From Streptomyces sp. SAT1 (lineage in GTDB: Bacteria > Actinomycetota > Actinomycetes > Streptomycetales > Streptomycetaceae), in assembly GCF_001654495.1 (NCBI RefSeq), contig NZ_CP015849.1, forward strand, positions 744,001-808,000: a DNA stretch of 64,000 bases, in the 5' to 3' direction. Below are positions 44,631 to 53,052 of this stretch, in pieces; the stretch's first letter is position 1, and each line of letters starts with the position of its first letter. The notes below the pieces were generated by a model that saw only the letters and a list, made by a program, of their open reading frames with translations, had not been told where the DNA came from and did no database searches. The translations under genes and the position numbers were made by a program.

Positions 44631-46241
44631 TCACACGTCCCGGGCGCGCCGCCCGCGCACACCGGCTCCGATCGCCCAGCCCAGGCCGCCCGCGGCGACC
44701 AGGACGAGGGCGAGTTCCGGCAGGGCGCCCAGGTCGGTGGCGGGCGTGCGCGAGGAGCGCAGGGGCACCTTCTGGACGAGGTGGGCCGCAACGAACATGC
44801 CGGTCTTCTGCGTGATGCGGCCGTCGGGCATGATGACCGCGCTGACGCCGCTGGTCACCGGGACGGTGACGGTGCGGCTGTGCTCGACCGCGCGGACGCG
44901 GGACATCGCGAGCTGCTGGTAGGTCATCTCGCTGCGGTCGAAGGTCGCGTTGTTGCTCGGCACGGAGATCATCTGCGCGCCGTGGGTGACCGTGTCGCGC
45001 ACGGCCCAGTCGAAGGCGGCCTCGTAGCAGGTGGCCAGGCCGATCCGGGTGCCGCCGACGGTGAACACGCCCGGCGCGGTGCCCCGGCTGAAGTCCTGGC
45101 GGACCATGGAGGTCCAGTCGCCGTTGATCGCGCCGAGCAGCGAGCGCAGCGGCAGGTACTCGCCGAAGGGCTGGATCTGCCGCTTGTCGTACGTCTGGAG
45201 GGGGCCCTTGACCGGGTCCCAGAGGATCTGTTCGTTGTACAGCCTGCCGTCGCGCTCCACGACGCTGCCGATCGAGACGGGCGCCCCGATCGCCTTGGCG
45301 GCCTGGTCGACGACCAGGCGCGCGTCCGGGAACTCCAGCGGGTCGATGTCGGAGGAGTTCTCCGGCCAGAGCACCACGTCGGGCCGGGGTGCCTTGCCCT
45401 CCTCGACCTCGGCCGCCAGCCGCTCGGTCTCCCGCGCGTGGTAGTCGAGCACGGCCCGTCGCTGGGCGTTGAACTCCAGGCCGGCGCGCGGCACGTTGCC
45501 CTGGATCAGCGCGACGGTGGCGGTTCCGTTCTCGGCCTTGTCGCTGACCAGGGTGCGGGCCGCCAGCGCGCCGCCCACCGGCACGGCCACGCTCAGCAGC
45601 GCGACGGCGGCGGCCGGGCGCCGCAGGGTCCCGGTGCGCCGCCCCTGGACCGCCAGGCGTACGGCCTCGCACAGGCCGAAGCCGCACAGGACGACCGCGA
45701 AGCCGAGGACGGGGGTGCCGCCGACCGCGGCCAGCGGCAGGAACACGCCGTCCGCCTGGCCGAAGGCGACCTTGCCCCAGGGGAAGCCGTGGAAGGGCAC
45801 GCGCGCGCGTGCCGCCTCGCCGGTGATCCACAGGGCCGCCGCCCACACCGGCCAGGCGGGCAGCTTGGAGACCGCCGCGACACCGACGCCCACCAGGGCG
45901 ACGAAGAGTGCCTCCACGGCGGCCAGCGCCAGCCAGGGGCCGGGGCCGACCTCCACGCCGGTCCACACCAGCAGGGGCAGCAGGAAGCCGAGGCCGAAGA
46001 GGTAGCCCAGGCCGAGTGCCGCCTTCCAGGTGCGCCCGCGCAGTACCCAGCCGAAGGCGGCGAAGGCCGGCAGGGCCAGCCACCACAGGGTCCGCGGCGG
46101 GAAGCTGACGTAGAGGAGGAGGCCGGACAGTGCCGCCACGACGGCGGGTACGAGCCGGACGAGTCGCGCGGGCCAGGGTGCGCGGGCGGAGGGCGGGCTC
46201 ACCCGGTCCGACTCGTCGGCGGAGGTTGCGGTGACGGTCAC
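44631..46241 (-). CDS. lnt: Apolipoprotein N-acyltransferase
   Basis: A 536-residue membrane enzyme that adds the third acyl chain to lipoproteins. Six to seven N-terminal membrane helices are followed by a nitrilase-like periplasmic domain (about 230-480) with the catalytic triad: Glu in VVLWPENSSD, Lys in YDKRQIQPFGEYLP and Cys in GLATCYEAAFDW. A last helix closes the protein (LVLVAAGGLGWAIGAG). GTG 46241 has no obvious ribosome site; a longer frame upstream lacks coding character. The start is a leaderless candidate. Actinobacteria often have more than one lnt. Confidence 0.9.
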   Translation of the reverse strand: MTVTATSADESDRVSPPSARAPWPARLVRLVPAVVAALSGLLLYVSFPPRTLWWLALPAFAAFGWVLRGRTWKAALGLGYLFGLGFLLPLLVWTGVEVGPGPWLALAAVEALFVALVGVGVAAVSKLPAWPVWAAALWITGEAARARVPFHGFPWGKVAFGQADGVFLPLAAVGGTPVLGFAVVLCGFGLCEAVRLAVQGRRTGTLRRPAAAVALLSVAVPVGGALAARTLVSDKAENGTATVALIQGNVPRAGLEFNAQRRAVLDYHARETERLAAEVEEGKAPRPDVVLWPENSSDIDPLEFPDARLVVDQAAKAIGAPVSIGSVVERDGRLYNEQILWDPVKGPLQTYDKRQIQPFGEYLPLRSLLGAINGDWTSMVRQDFSRGTAPGVFTVGGTRIGLATCYEAAFDWAVRDTVTHGAQMISVPSNNATFDRSEMTYQQLAMSRVRAVEHSRTVTVPVTSGVSAVIMPDGRITQKTGMFVAAHLVQKVPLRSSRTPATDLGALPELALVLVAAGGLGWAIGAGVRGRRARDV

Positions 46242-46435
46242 CCCGGGAGTGTACGGCGGCTTTCCTGCCCCTCGGCAGCACGGTGTACGGGCGTGAACCG
46301 GTGTCCGGGCCGTCACCGGCGCGCGCAGAGTGGACGGGAGCGGCGGGGCGCGGAATGGCGGGCTCCGGACCTGGGGCTTCCAGGAGACCGCCCCGGCCGT
46401 GGCTCCGGAGGCCCGCGCGGTGGTGGGCCGCGGGC

Positions 46436-46978
46436 TCAGGCCGGGCCGGGTGCGGGCGGGCGCAGCCGGGCTCTGATCACCCGGACCGCCGACTCGGCGT
46501 TGTCGACGGTGATCGTGAAGGTGTGGCCGTCCCACAGCCGCAGCACGACGCCCTCACCGCGCCGTACGACCACGGCGGTGCCCTTCTCGGGCCGCCAGCG
46601 GTATCCCCAGCCGCCCCAGTGGCGCGGGGTGACATGGGGGGCGAAATCGGCGCCCGCCACATGGGCCAGCGGGATGCGGCGGCGCGGCAGGCCGATGTGG
46701 CCGCAGCGCACCTCCAGGGACTCCTTGTCGACCTTGAGGGCGACGTGGACGAAGGCGAGGGTGCCGAAGAGGACCAGCAGTCCGGCCGCGATGCAGCCCA
46801 CGACGGACATCACCAGGGCGAGGACGCCGGAACTCCAGGCGGAGTCGACGGCGAGCTCGATGCCGAGCGCCAGGCAGGCGGCGCCGACGAGCGCCAGCAG
46901 CCACTGGAACCGGTTGGTGGCCCGCCCTGTCCACACCTCGGGATGCGGGCCGTTCTCGACACGGGAAGGGTCCCTCAT
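46436..46978 (-). CDS. Membrane protein with PH-like domain
   Basis: A 180-residue protein. Residues 20-80 hold two predicted membrane helices (WLLALVGAACLALGIELAVD and ALVMSVVGCIAAGLLVLFG). The rest is a beta-rich PH-like domain: LKVDKESLEVRCGHIGLPRR, IPLAHVAGADFAPH, GYRWRPEKGTAVVVRRGEG and VLRLWDGHTFTITVDN. Function unknown; resembles small PH-domain membrane proteins common in Streptomyces. ATG 46978 with weak GAAGG. The 194-base gap to lnt holds no gene I can support. Confidence 0.7.
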   Translation of the reverse strand: MRDPSRVENGPHPEVWTGRATNRFQWLLALVGAACLALGIELAVDSAWSSGVLALVMSVVGCIAAGLLVLFGTLAFVHVALKVDKESLEVRCGHIGLPRRRIPLAHVAGADFAPHVTPRHWGGWGYRWRPEKGTAVVVRRGEGVVLRLWDGHTFTITVDNAESAVRVIRARLRPPAPGPA

Positions 46979-47092
46979 GCCTTCGAGGTTACCCAGGTTT
47001 CGCCGCCTGGGTAGCGCGTCGCACACGGGGAGTGTCCCGGGCGCTCGCCGCGCGGGGGCACGACCGGCCCCGGGCGGCGGTGGGGCGGTGCG

Positions 47093-47878
47093 TCAGCGGG
47101 CGGGCGTGGCGGCCCGCAGGAGGCGCCCTTCGGCGTAGGCGAGGGCGGGTGCGGGCAGGGCGCCCTCGGAGCCGTTGAGCAGCACCGTCACGGTGCCCTC
47201 GGCCGGGGCTGTGGGCGCGGGGCGGCCGCCGATCCGGCGCAGCGCCTGGGCGGCGACGGCACCGGCGGATCCGTGCAGGACCAGCGGGGGGTGCCCGGGG
47301 CGCTGCACGGCGTGCCGGATGCGCTCGGCGACCAGTTCGTAATGGGTGCAGCCCAGGACGACGGTCGTCACCTGGTCGGGGGTGAGTGCGGCGGCGGCGG
47401 TGACGGCTTCGTCGATCGCCGCCTCGTCGGCGTGCTCGACGGCCTCGGCCAGGCCCCAGCAGGGCACCTCGGTGACCGGCACACCGCCGGCGAAGTCGCG
47501 GATGAGGCCCTGCTGGTAGGGGCTGCCGGTGGTGGCGGGTGTGGCCCAGATGGCGACCGGCCCGCCGCCGGCCGCGGCCGGCTTGATCGCGGGGACGGTG
47601 CCGATGACCGGGAGGTCCGGCTCCAGGAGTTCCCGCAGCGCGGTGAGCGCGTGCACGGTGGCGGTGTTGCAGCCGACGATCAGGGCGTCCGGAGCGTGTG
47701 CGGCGGCGGCCTCGGCGACGGCGACGGCGCGTGCGGTGAGGTCCTGCGGGGTGCGCGGGCCCCAGGGCATGCCGGCCGGGTCCAGGGACAGGACGAGATC
47801 CACGTCGGGGCGCAGGCGCCGTACCGCGGCGGTGGCCGCCAGCAGCCCGATTCCGGAGTCCATGAGCGCGATCTTCAC
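47093..47878 (-). CDS. Aspartate/glutamate racemase family protein
   Basis: A 261-residue protein with the two catalytic Cys segments of cofactor-independent racemases: VGCNTATVHAL and VLGCTHYELV. The opening KIALMDSGIGLLAATAAVRR resembles the FDSGVGG start of MurI but is diverged, and the usual glutamate-racemase PYG loop reads MPWGPRT. It could make D-glutamate or act on another amino acid; MurI itself is normally encoded elsewhere in Streptomyces. Start GTG 47878 (VKIALMDSG); a weak ribosome site. It is divergent from the glycosyltransferase, 57 bases away. Confidence 0.8.
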   Translation of the reverse strand: MKIALMDSGIGLLAATAAVRRLRPDVDLVLSLDPAGMPWGPRTPQDLTARAVAVAEAAAAHAPDALIVGCNTATVHALTALRELLEPDLPVIGTVPAIKPAAAGGGPVAIWATPATTGSPYQQGLIRDFAGGVPVTEVPCWGLAEAVEHADEAAIDEAVTAAAALTPDQVTTVVLGCTHYELVAERIRHAVQRPGHPPLVLHGSAGAVAAQALRRIGGRPAPTAPAEGTVTVLLNGSEGALPAPALAYAEGRLLRAATPAR

Positions 47879-47935
47879 CCGGCCACGATAGACGATCCCC
47901 TCGAACCGGCCGTCCGGGTGGGGCAGACTGCGGGG

Positions 47936-49117
47936 GTGAGCGTGATCATGTGGACCGCCCTGGGATCCCTCGCCGCCTGGCTGTGGCTGCTGCTCGGCCA
48001 GGGGTTCTTCTGGCGTACGGACGTGAGACTGCCCGCGGGGCGGGAGCCGGGCCCCGAGGACTGGCCGGCCGTCTGCGTGGTGGTCCCCGCGCGGGACGAG
48101 GCGGCCGTGCTGGGCGAGAGCCTGCCGTCGCTGCTCGCGCAGGACTATCCGGGGCGGGCGGAGGTGTTCCTGATCGACGACGGCAGCTCCGACGGCACCG
48201 GGGAGCTGGCCCGCGAGCTGGCCCGGCGCGGCGGCGGGCTGCCCCTGACGGTGGACTCGCCGGGTGAGCCGCCGGCCGGGTGGACCGGCAAGCTGTGGGC
48301 CGTGCGGCACGGCATCGCGCTGGCACGCGCGCGTGCGCCGGAGTACCTGCTGCTGACGGACGCGGACATCGCGCACGCCCCGGACAGCCTGCGCCGTCTG
48401 GTGGCCGCCGCGCGGGCCGGGGGTTTCGACGTCGTCTCGCAGATGGCCCGGCTGCGGGTGGAGAGCCTGTGGGAGCGGCTGGTCGTACCGGCGTTCGTCT
48501 ACTTCTTCGCGCAGCTGTATCCGTTCCGGTGGATCGGGCGGCGGGGCGGGCGGACGGCGGCGGCAGCGGGCGGTTGTGTGCTGCTGCGCGCCGAGGCGGC
48601 CGAGCGGGCGCGGATCCCGGACGCGATCCGGCACGCGGTGATCGACGACGTGGCCCTGGCCCGCGCGGTGAAGGGCGGCGGCGGGCACATCTGGCTGGGG
48701 CTGGCCGAGCGGGTGGACAGCGTGCGCCCGTATCCGCGGCTGCGCGATCTGTGGCGGATGGTCTCGCGCAGCGCGTACGCGCAGTTGCGGCACAACCCGC
48801 TGGTGCTGGCCGGCACGGTGGCGGGGCTGGCGCTGGTGTATCTGGTGCCGCCGGCGGCGCTGGTCGCGGGGCTGTGGTGGGGCGGCGCGGCGACGGCCGC
48901 GGCCGGGGGCGGGGCGTGGCTGGTGATGGCGGCGACGTATGCGCCGATGCTGCGGTACTACCGCCAGCCGCTGTGGCTCGCGCCGCTGCTGCCGTTCACG
49001 GCGTTCCTCTATCTGCTGATGACGGTGGACTCGGCCGTGCAGCACTACCGGGGGCGGGGTGCGGCCTGGAAGGGCCGCACCTACGCGCGTCCGGACGCCG
49101 TGCCCGAGGAGGGCTGA
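47936..49117 (+). CDS. Family 2 glycosyltransferase, HpnB-like
   Basis: A 393-residue membrane-associated glycosyltransferase. The GT2 domain has PAVCVVVPARDE, LIDDGSSDGT and LLLTDADIAHAPDSL (DxD-type). The segments PPAGWTGKLWAVRHG, VSQMARLRVESLWERLVVPA, RIPDAIRHAVIDDVALARAV and the TM-rich C-terminus match the hopanoid-associated HpnB group. One N-terminal and three to four C-terminal helices anchor it. Role in hopanoid or other lipid glycosylation is inferred; no squalene-hopene genes are in the window. GTG 47936 chosen; MWTALGSL at 47951 is a possible alternative. Confidence 0.85.
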   Translation: MSVIMWTALGSLAAWLWLLLGQGFFWRTDVRLPAGREPGPEDWPAVCVVVPARDEAAVLGESLPSLLAQDYPGRAEVFLIDDGSSDGTGELARELARRGGGLPLTVDSPGEPPAGWTGKLWAVRHGIALARARAPEYLLLTDADIAHAPDSLRRLVAAARAGGFDVVSQMARLRVESLWERLVVPAFVYFFAQLYPFRWIGRRGGRTAAAAGGCVLLRAEAAERARIPDAIRHAVIDDVALARAVKGGGGHIWLGLAERVDSVRPYPRLRDLWRMVSRSAYAQLRHNPLVLAGTVAGLALVYLVPPAALVAGLWWGGAATAAAGGGAWLVMAATYAPMLRYYRQPLWLAPLLPFTAFLYLLMTVDSAVQHYRGRGAAWKGRTYARPDAVPEEG

Positions 49118-49141
49118 GGAGGGCTGCGGGAGGGACCGGGC

Positions 49142-50500
49142 TCACTTGCGGCCGGGGGTCCAGTTCATGCCCCAGCCGTAGGCGTGGTCGACGGTGCGCT
49201 GGAGGCTCACCCCGCGCGCGGGGACCAGGTAGCGGGCCTCGCGCTGGACGACGAGGTCGCCGCCGGTGTTGGTGATCAGGGCGAGGGCGCAGACGGTCGA
49301 GGGGACCGTGCACTCGTCCAGGGAGAAGTCGACCGGGGCGCCGTGCTGCGGCTGGAGGGTGACCGTGGCGTGCAGGTCGGCGAAGGACCGGGCTCCTTCG
49401 TAGATGGTCACGAAGACGAGGACACGCCGGAAGTCGTGCGTGTGGTCGAGGTTGAGGGTGAGGTTCTCGCCGTCGGTCACGGCGCCCGTGCGGTCGTCGC
49501 CGTCGAGGTGGATGTACGGAGGCCGGTGCAGTGCCCCGAAGGCGTTGCCGAGGGCCTGGACGACTCCCTTGCGGCCGTCGCTGAGTTCGTAGAGGGCGCA
49601 CAGGTCGAGGTCGAGGTCGGAGTGCATGGCGGTGGCCCGCCCGCGCTTGCCCGTCCAGCCGGAGAACTGCTTGCGCGTCTGCCAGTTGAGGTTGACGCGC
49701 ATGGTGCCCGACGTGCCGCCCTGCTTGGCCAGCGAGACGGAGGGCGCCGCCTTGGTGAGCGTGACCTTGGTGAGGCGCACGGGGGCCGCGGCGGGAGCCG
49801 GCGGCGGAGGCGGCGGGGGCACGGCACCGGTGGCGCCGACGGGCGGCGGCAGGGGCACCGGGGGGCCGGTCGGGGGCGGCGGCGCGAGGGGGGCGGCCGT
49901 CGCCGGGGCCGGGGGCGGGAACGCGGGCGGTGCCGCGGCACGGCCCGCCGGGGGCGGCGGCGCGGCGTGCTGCGGTTCGTCGACGGTGATGCCGAAGTCC
50001 GTGGCCAGCCCCTCCAGTCCGCTGCTGTATCCCTGGCCCACGGCCCGGAACTTCCAGGCGCCCTGACGGCGGTAGAACTCGCCCAGCACGAAGGCGGTCT
50101 CGACACTCGCACCGGTGCTGTCGAAGCGGGCGACGACGGTACCGGCCGCCGCGTCCCGCACCTCGACGTACAGGCCCGGCACCTGGCCGAAGGCGCCGCC
50201 GTCCGCCGACGCGGCGAGCACGATCCGGTCGACGGCCGCCTCCACGCGCGCGAGGTCGGCGACGAGCGTGTCCGTCACCTGCCCCGCGGCGTCCCGCTTG
50301 CCCTCGTGCCGTACCGCGCCCGAGGTGTGGGCCGGCTGGTTGTAGAAGACGAAGTCGCCGTCCGAGCGCACTTTCCCGCTCGGTGCCAGCAGCAGGGCGG
50401 AGGCGTCCACGTCGGGGACGCCGGGACCGGAACGCCGGCCCACTTCGACGCGCAGGGCCGTCGTCGGCACCGGCGTGTTCGATCCCTTCGGCATGGACAT
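49142..50500 (-). CDS. Two-domain TerD-family protein
   Basis: A 452-residue protein with two TerD (tellurium-resistance) domains joined by a long Pro/Ala/Gly linker (about 175-245). Domain one (1-170): [33 protein letters not shown] and [18 protein letters not shown] strands. Domain two (about 250-450): [40 protein letters not shown] (acidic Ca2+-binding cluster) and [19 protein letters not shown]. TerD proteins bind calcium and act in stress and membrane-associated complexes. Start MSMPKGSN at 50500; GGGGGCGCG precedes it. It stands alone here, without other ter genes. Confidence 0.85.
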   Translation of the reverse strand: MSMPKGSNTPVPTTALRVEVGRRSGPGVPDVDASALLLAPSGKVRSDGDFVFYNQPAHTSGAVRHEGKRDAAGQVTDTLVADLARVEAAVDRIVLAASADGGAFGQVPGLYVEVRDAAAGTVVARFDSTGASVETAFVLGEFYRRQGAWKFRAVGQGYSSGLEGLATDFGITVDEPQHAAPPPPAGRAAAPPAFPPPAPATAAPLAPPPPTGPPVPLPPPVGATGAVPPPPPPPAPAAAPVRLTKVTLTKAAPSVSLAKQGGTSGTMRVNLNWQTRKQFSGWTGKRGRATAMHSDLDLDLCALYELSDGRKGVVQALGNAFGALHRPPYIHLDGDDRTGAVTDGENLTLNLDHTHDFRRVLVFVTIYEGARSFADLHATVTLQPQHGAPVDFSLDECTVPSTVCALALITNTGGDLVVQREARYLVPARGVSLQRTVDHAYGWGMNWTPGRK

Positions 50501-50787
50501 GTCGCGCCCCCATCACTTCGGCCAGGCCGTTTCCCGGCTCACGGCAGTTCGTCGGCTCACTCCCCGCCCAACCTATGCCCGGCGGCGCACAACTCCCACA
50601 GCGAGCGGCGGAACCGACCGGTGAGACCGCCGGTAACCCCCCAGAACCCTGCTCTTTTACAGGATCTGGGCCGTCCGCGGCGCCCCTTTTTGTCAATTTC
50701 GCTCGTATTGGGGATCCCACGTCACCGCCGACACGGAAAACAACCCTCTTATCGGTCTCCCCAACCAGCACATCGTGGGCTTAACTT

Positions 50788-51222
50788 ATGGCCATGACCT
50801 CCCCCCGCTCCACTTATGGCGGCGGCTATTACTCCGCCTCCTTCCCGGACACCCCGATCTACGACTCCCTCGTCGCCGAGCGGGGCACCCCGCAGATCGC
50901 CCCGATCCGGGTCCCCGCGCCGTACGACACGGGAAGCCACCTGCCCGCGCTCCCCTCGGCGCTGCCCGCCCTGCCGGCAGCCCCGTCCCAGCCCGCCTAC
51001 GGCTACCCGCAGGCGCAGCAGCCCGCCCCGCTCCAGCAGGCCCCCGCCGCCTACATCCCGCAGCAGGCCGCCGCCCCGCGCGGCTACCCGGGCCCGCAGC
51101 AGCAGCTGCCCCGCCCGATGGTCAACGGCACCGGCTACGAGGCGATGCGCCCCGCGGCCCCGCGGCCGGCCGCCGCGCCGTACCAGGACCCGTACAACAA
51201 CCAGCAGTACCGCGGCTACTGA
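50788..51222 (+). CDS. DUF6643 small Pro/Gln-rich protein
   Basis: A 144-residue protein. The first 30 residues (STYGGGYYSASFPDTPIYDS, LVAERGTPQIAPIR) are conserved in the Streptomyces DUF6643 family; the rest is Pro/Ala/Gln-rich with repeated PQ and YP motifs and ends YNNQQYRGY, so it is probably disordered. Function unknown. The ATG lacks a ribosome site, and the preceding 287-base divergent region is relatively A/T-rich (TTTTTGTCAATTTCGC, 50686-50701), probably holding promoters for this gene and the terD gene. Confidence 0.75.
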   Translation: MAMTSPRSTYGGGYYSASFPDTPIYDSLVAERGTPQIAPIRVPAPYDTGSHLPALPSALPALPAAPSQPAYGYPQAQQPAPLQQAPAAYIPQQAAAPRGYPGPQQQLPRPMVNGTGYEAMRPAAPRPAAAPYQDPYNNQQYRGY

Positions 51223-51264
51223 CCGCTCCCCCCGGCTGTCCGTGCCACCTGGCAGGATGAGGTC

Positions 51265-52089
51265 ATGGGGACTGCGGAACTGCGCTCGATACACATCCAC
51301 CCGGTCAAGGCTTTCCGGCCCGTGGGGCTGCGGGAGGCCGTGGTGGAGCCCTGGGGACTGGCCGGGGACCGGCGCTGGGTGCTGATCGACGACGGGGGAA
51401 AGGTCGTCACCCAGCGTCAGCGGCCACATCTCGCACCGGCCGTCGCCGAGCTGATGCCCGGCGGCGGCCTGCGGCTGTCCGCGCCCGGACACGAGCCGCT
51501 CACGGTCCCCGTGCCGGTACCGGGGACGACGGTCACGGTGGACATCTTCGGCGACAAGGTGGAGGCCGTCGCGGCCGACGACGCCGCGCACGCCTGGTGC
51601 AGCGCCCTCGTGGGCGCCGAGGTGCGCCTCGCGCACATGGACGACCCCGCCACCCGCCGCCCCGTCGACCCGGCCTTCGCGCGCCCCGGCGAGACCGTGA
51701 GCTTCGCCGACGGCTACCCGCTGCTGCTCACGTCGCTGTCCTCCCTCGACTCCCTCAACTCGCTGATCGCCGAGGGCGACCGCGCCGAGGAGGGCCCGGT
51801 GCCGATGAACCGCTTCCGGCCCAGTGTCGTGGTGGGCGGCACCGCCGCCTGGGCCGAGGACGACTGGCAGCGCGTCGCGATCGGAGAGGTCTCCTTCCGG
51901 GTCGCCAAGCCGTGCGGCCGCTGCGTGGTCACCACCACCGACCAGGACACCGGCGCCCGCGGCAAGGAGCCGCTGCACACCCTCGGCCGGCACCGCCGGT
52001 TCGGCGGCTCCCTGGTCTTCGGGCAGAACCTGGTGCCCGAGACGACCGGCACCATCCGTCTCGGCGACCCGGTCACGATCCTGGAGTGA
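51265..52089 (+). CDS. MOSC-domain (mARC/YiiM-like) protein
   Basis: A 274-residue protein. The MOSC N-terminal beta barrel opens ELRSIHIHPVKAFRP and GDRRWVLIDDGGKVVTQRQR; the C-terminal domain has FRPSVVVGG and the cofactor-binding Cys in AKPCGRCVVTTTDQDTG, the expected molybdenum-cofactor ligand, then LHTLGRHRR and FGQNLVP. Members reduce N-hydroxylated compounds or handle sulfur of the cofactor. ATG 51265 (MGTAELRS). It follows the DUF6643 gene by 43 bases, same strand. Confidence 0.88.
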   Translation: MGTAELRSIHIHPVKAFRPVGLREAVVEPWGLAGDRRWVLIDDGGKVVTQRQRPHLAPAVAELMPGGGLRLSAPGHEPLTVPVPVPGTTVTVDIFGDKVEAVAADDAAHAWCSALVGAEVRLAHMDDPATRRPVDPAFARPGETVSFADGYPLLLTSLSSLDSLNSLIAEGDRAEEGPVPMNRFRPSVVVGGTAAWAEDDWQRVAIGEVSFRVAKPCGRCVVTTTDQDTGARGKEPLHTLGRHRRFGGSLVFGQNLVPETTGTIRLGDPVTILE

Positions 52090-52254
52090 CATCCGCCCCG
52101 TCCCGGGAACCCGTGGCGGCGGCCCGCTCGTTGGGGTTTCGTGAGAGGTTCGTGAGAGTCCCCGTGTGGGGTGATGTACCTCTCTCTTCGACCGGGTTCG
52201 CGGACGAACGGCTCCGCCGGGGGTTATCACGGAGCGGGAAGGGGGTGCGGGAGC

Positions 52255-52860
52255 GTGCGAGCGATCTGCGGACTCTGGCGCTGGCGGCACAACCCGCTGC
52301 GACGCACCACCGATCTGGTCGAATCCTGGCTGGCCCTGGCCACGTTGCTGCTCGTCCTGGTCGTCGCCCCCGTGCTCGGTTCGTTCGTCGGTTCCGTCAC
52401 GCAGGACGCCCTCCAGCGGACGGTGCGCGACCAGCACCGCACCCGGCACCTGGTCTCCGCCGTCGTCGTGCGCCGACTGACCGCGTCCGCGCCGGCGCCG
52501 GACCCGGAGATCGCGACGGGCCGGGAGATCCGCAGCCGCGTCCTCGCCTACTGGACCGGACCGGACGGCACCCGGCGGCACGGCCCGGTCAGCACCGACC
52601 TCAGACACCCGCACCCCGGCGACCACTTCGGCCTGTGGACCGACCGGCACGGCCGGACCGTCACCCGCCCCCTGGACACCGCCACCGCCACCACCCACGC
52701 GGTGCTGGCCGGACTCGGCACCGCTCTGGCGGCGGCCGGACTGACCGAGTGCATACGCAGACTGGTCCTGTGGCGCCTGGTCCGCCGCAGGTACGCCCGC
52801 TGGGACCAGGCATGGGACCGCGCGGGTCCCGACTGGGGCCGCACCGGCGCCGGCAGCTGA
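52255..52860 (+). CDS. Rv1733c-like membrane protein
   Basis: A 201-residue protein with two membrane helices: WLALATLLLVLVVAPVLGSF near residue 25, and HAVLAGLGTALAAAGLTECI near 160, enclosing an extracytoplasmic domain of about 110 residues. WRWRHNPLRRTTDLVESWLA and TGPDGTRRHGPV with GLWTDRHGRTV are typical of the actinobacterial Rv1733c-like group, of unknown function. GTG 52255 chosen; GGAAGGGGG 52236-52244 lies upstream. The preceding bases 52130-52160 hold a TCGTGAGAG repeat. Followed after 192 bases by the beta-helix/AAA gene. Confidence 0.75.
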   Translation: MRAICGLWRWRHNPLRRTTDLVESWLALATLLLVLVVAPVLGSFVGSVTQDALQRTVRDQHRTRHLVSAVVVRRLTASAPAPDPEIATGREIRSRVLAYWTGPDGTRRHGPVSTDLRHPHPGDHFGLWTDRHGRTVTRPLDTATATTHAVLAGLGTALAAAGLTECIRRLVLWRLVRRRYARWDQAWDRAGPDWGRTGAGS

Positions 52861-53052
52861 CGGTGTCGCGACTCCGGTCAACCGACCGTCCACGCACGCG
52901 CTACGGTGGACCGGCCGACGCGATCGGCGACTCTCCGCGCGCGTGCGCGCGGCGGCCCGAAGGGCTGAGCACGGCCGCGGTCCCGCCACCGGGTGCGGCG
53001 CCCCGAAGGTGAACGAGCCATCAGTACGACGAGGTGGGGGCACGGCAACGCC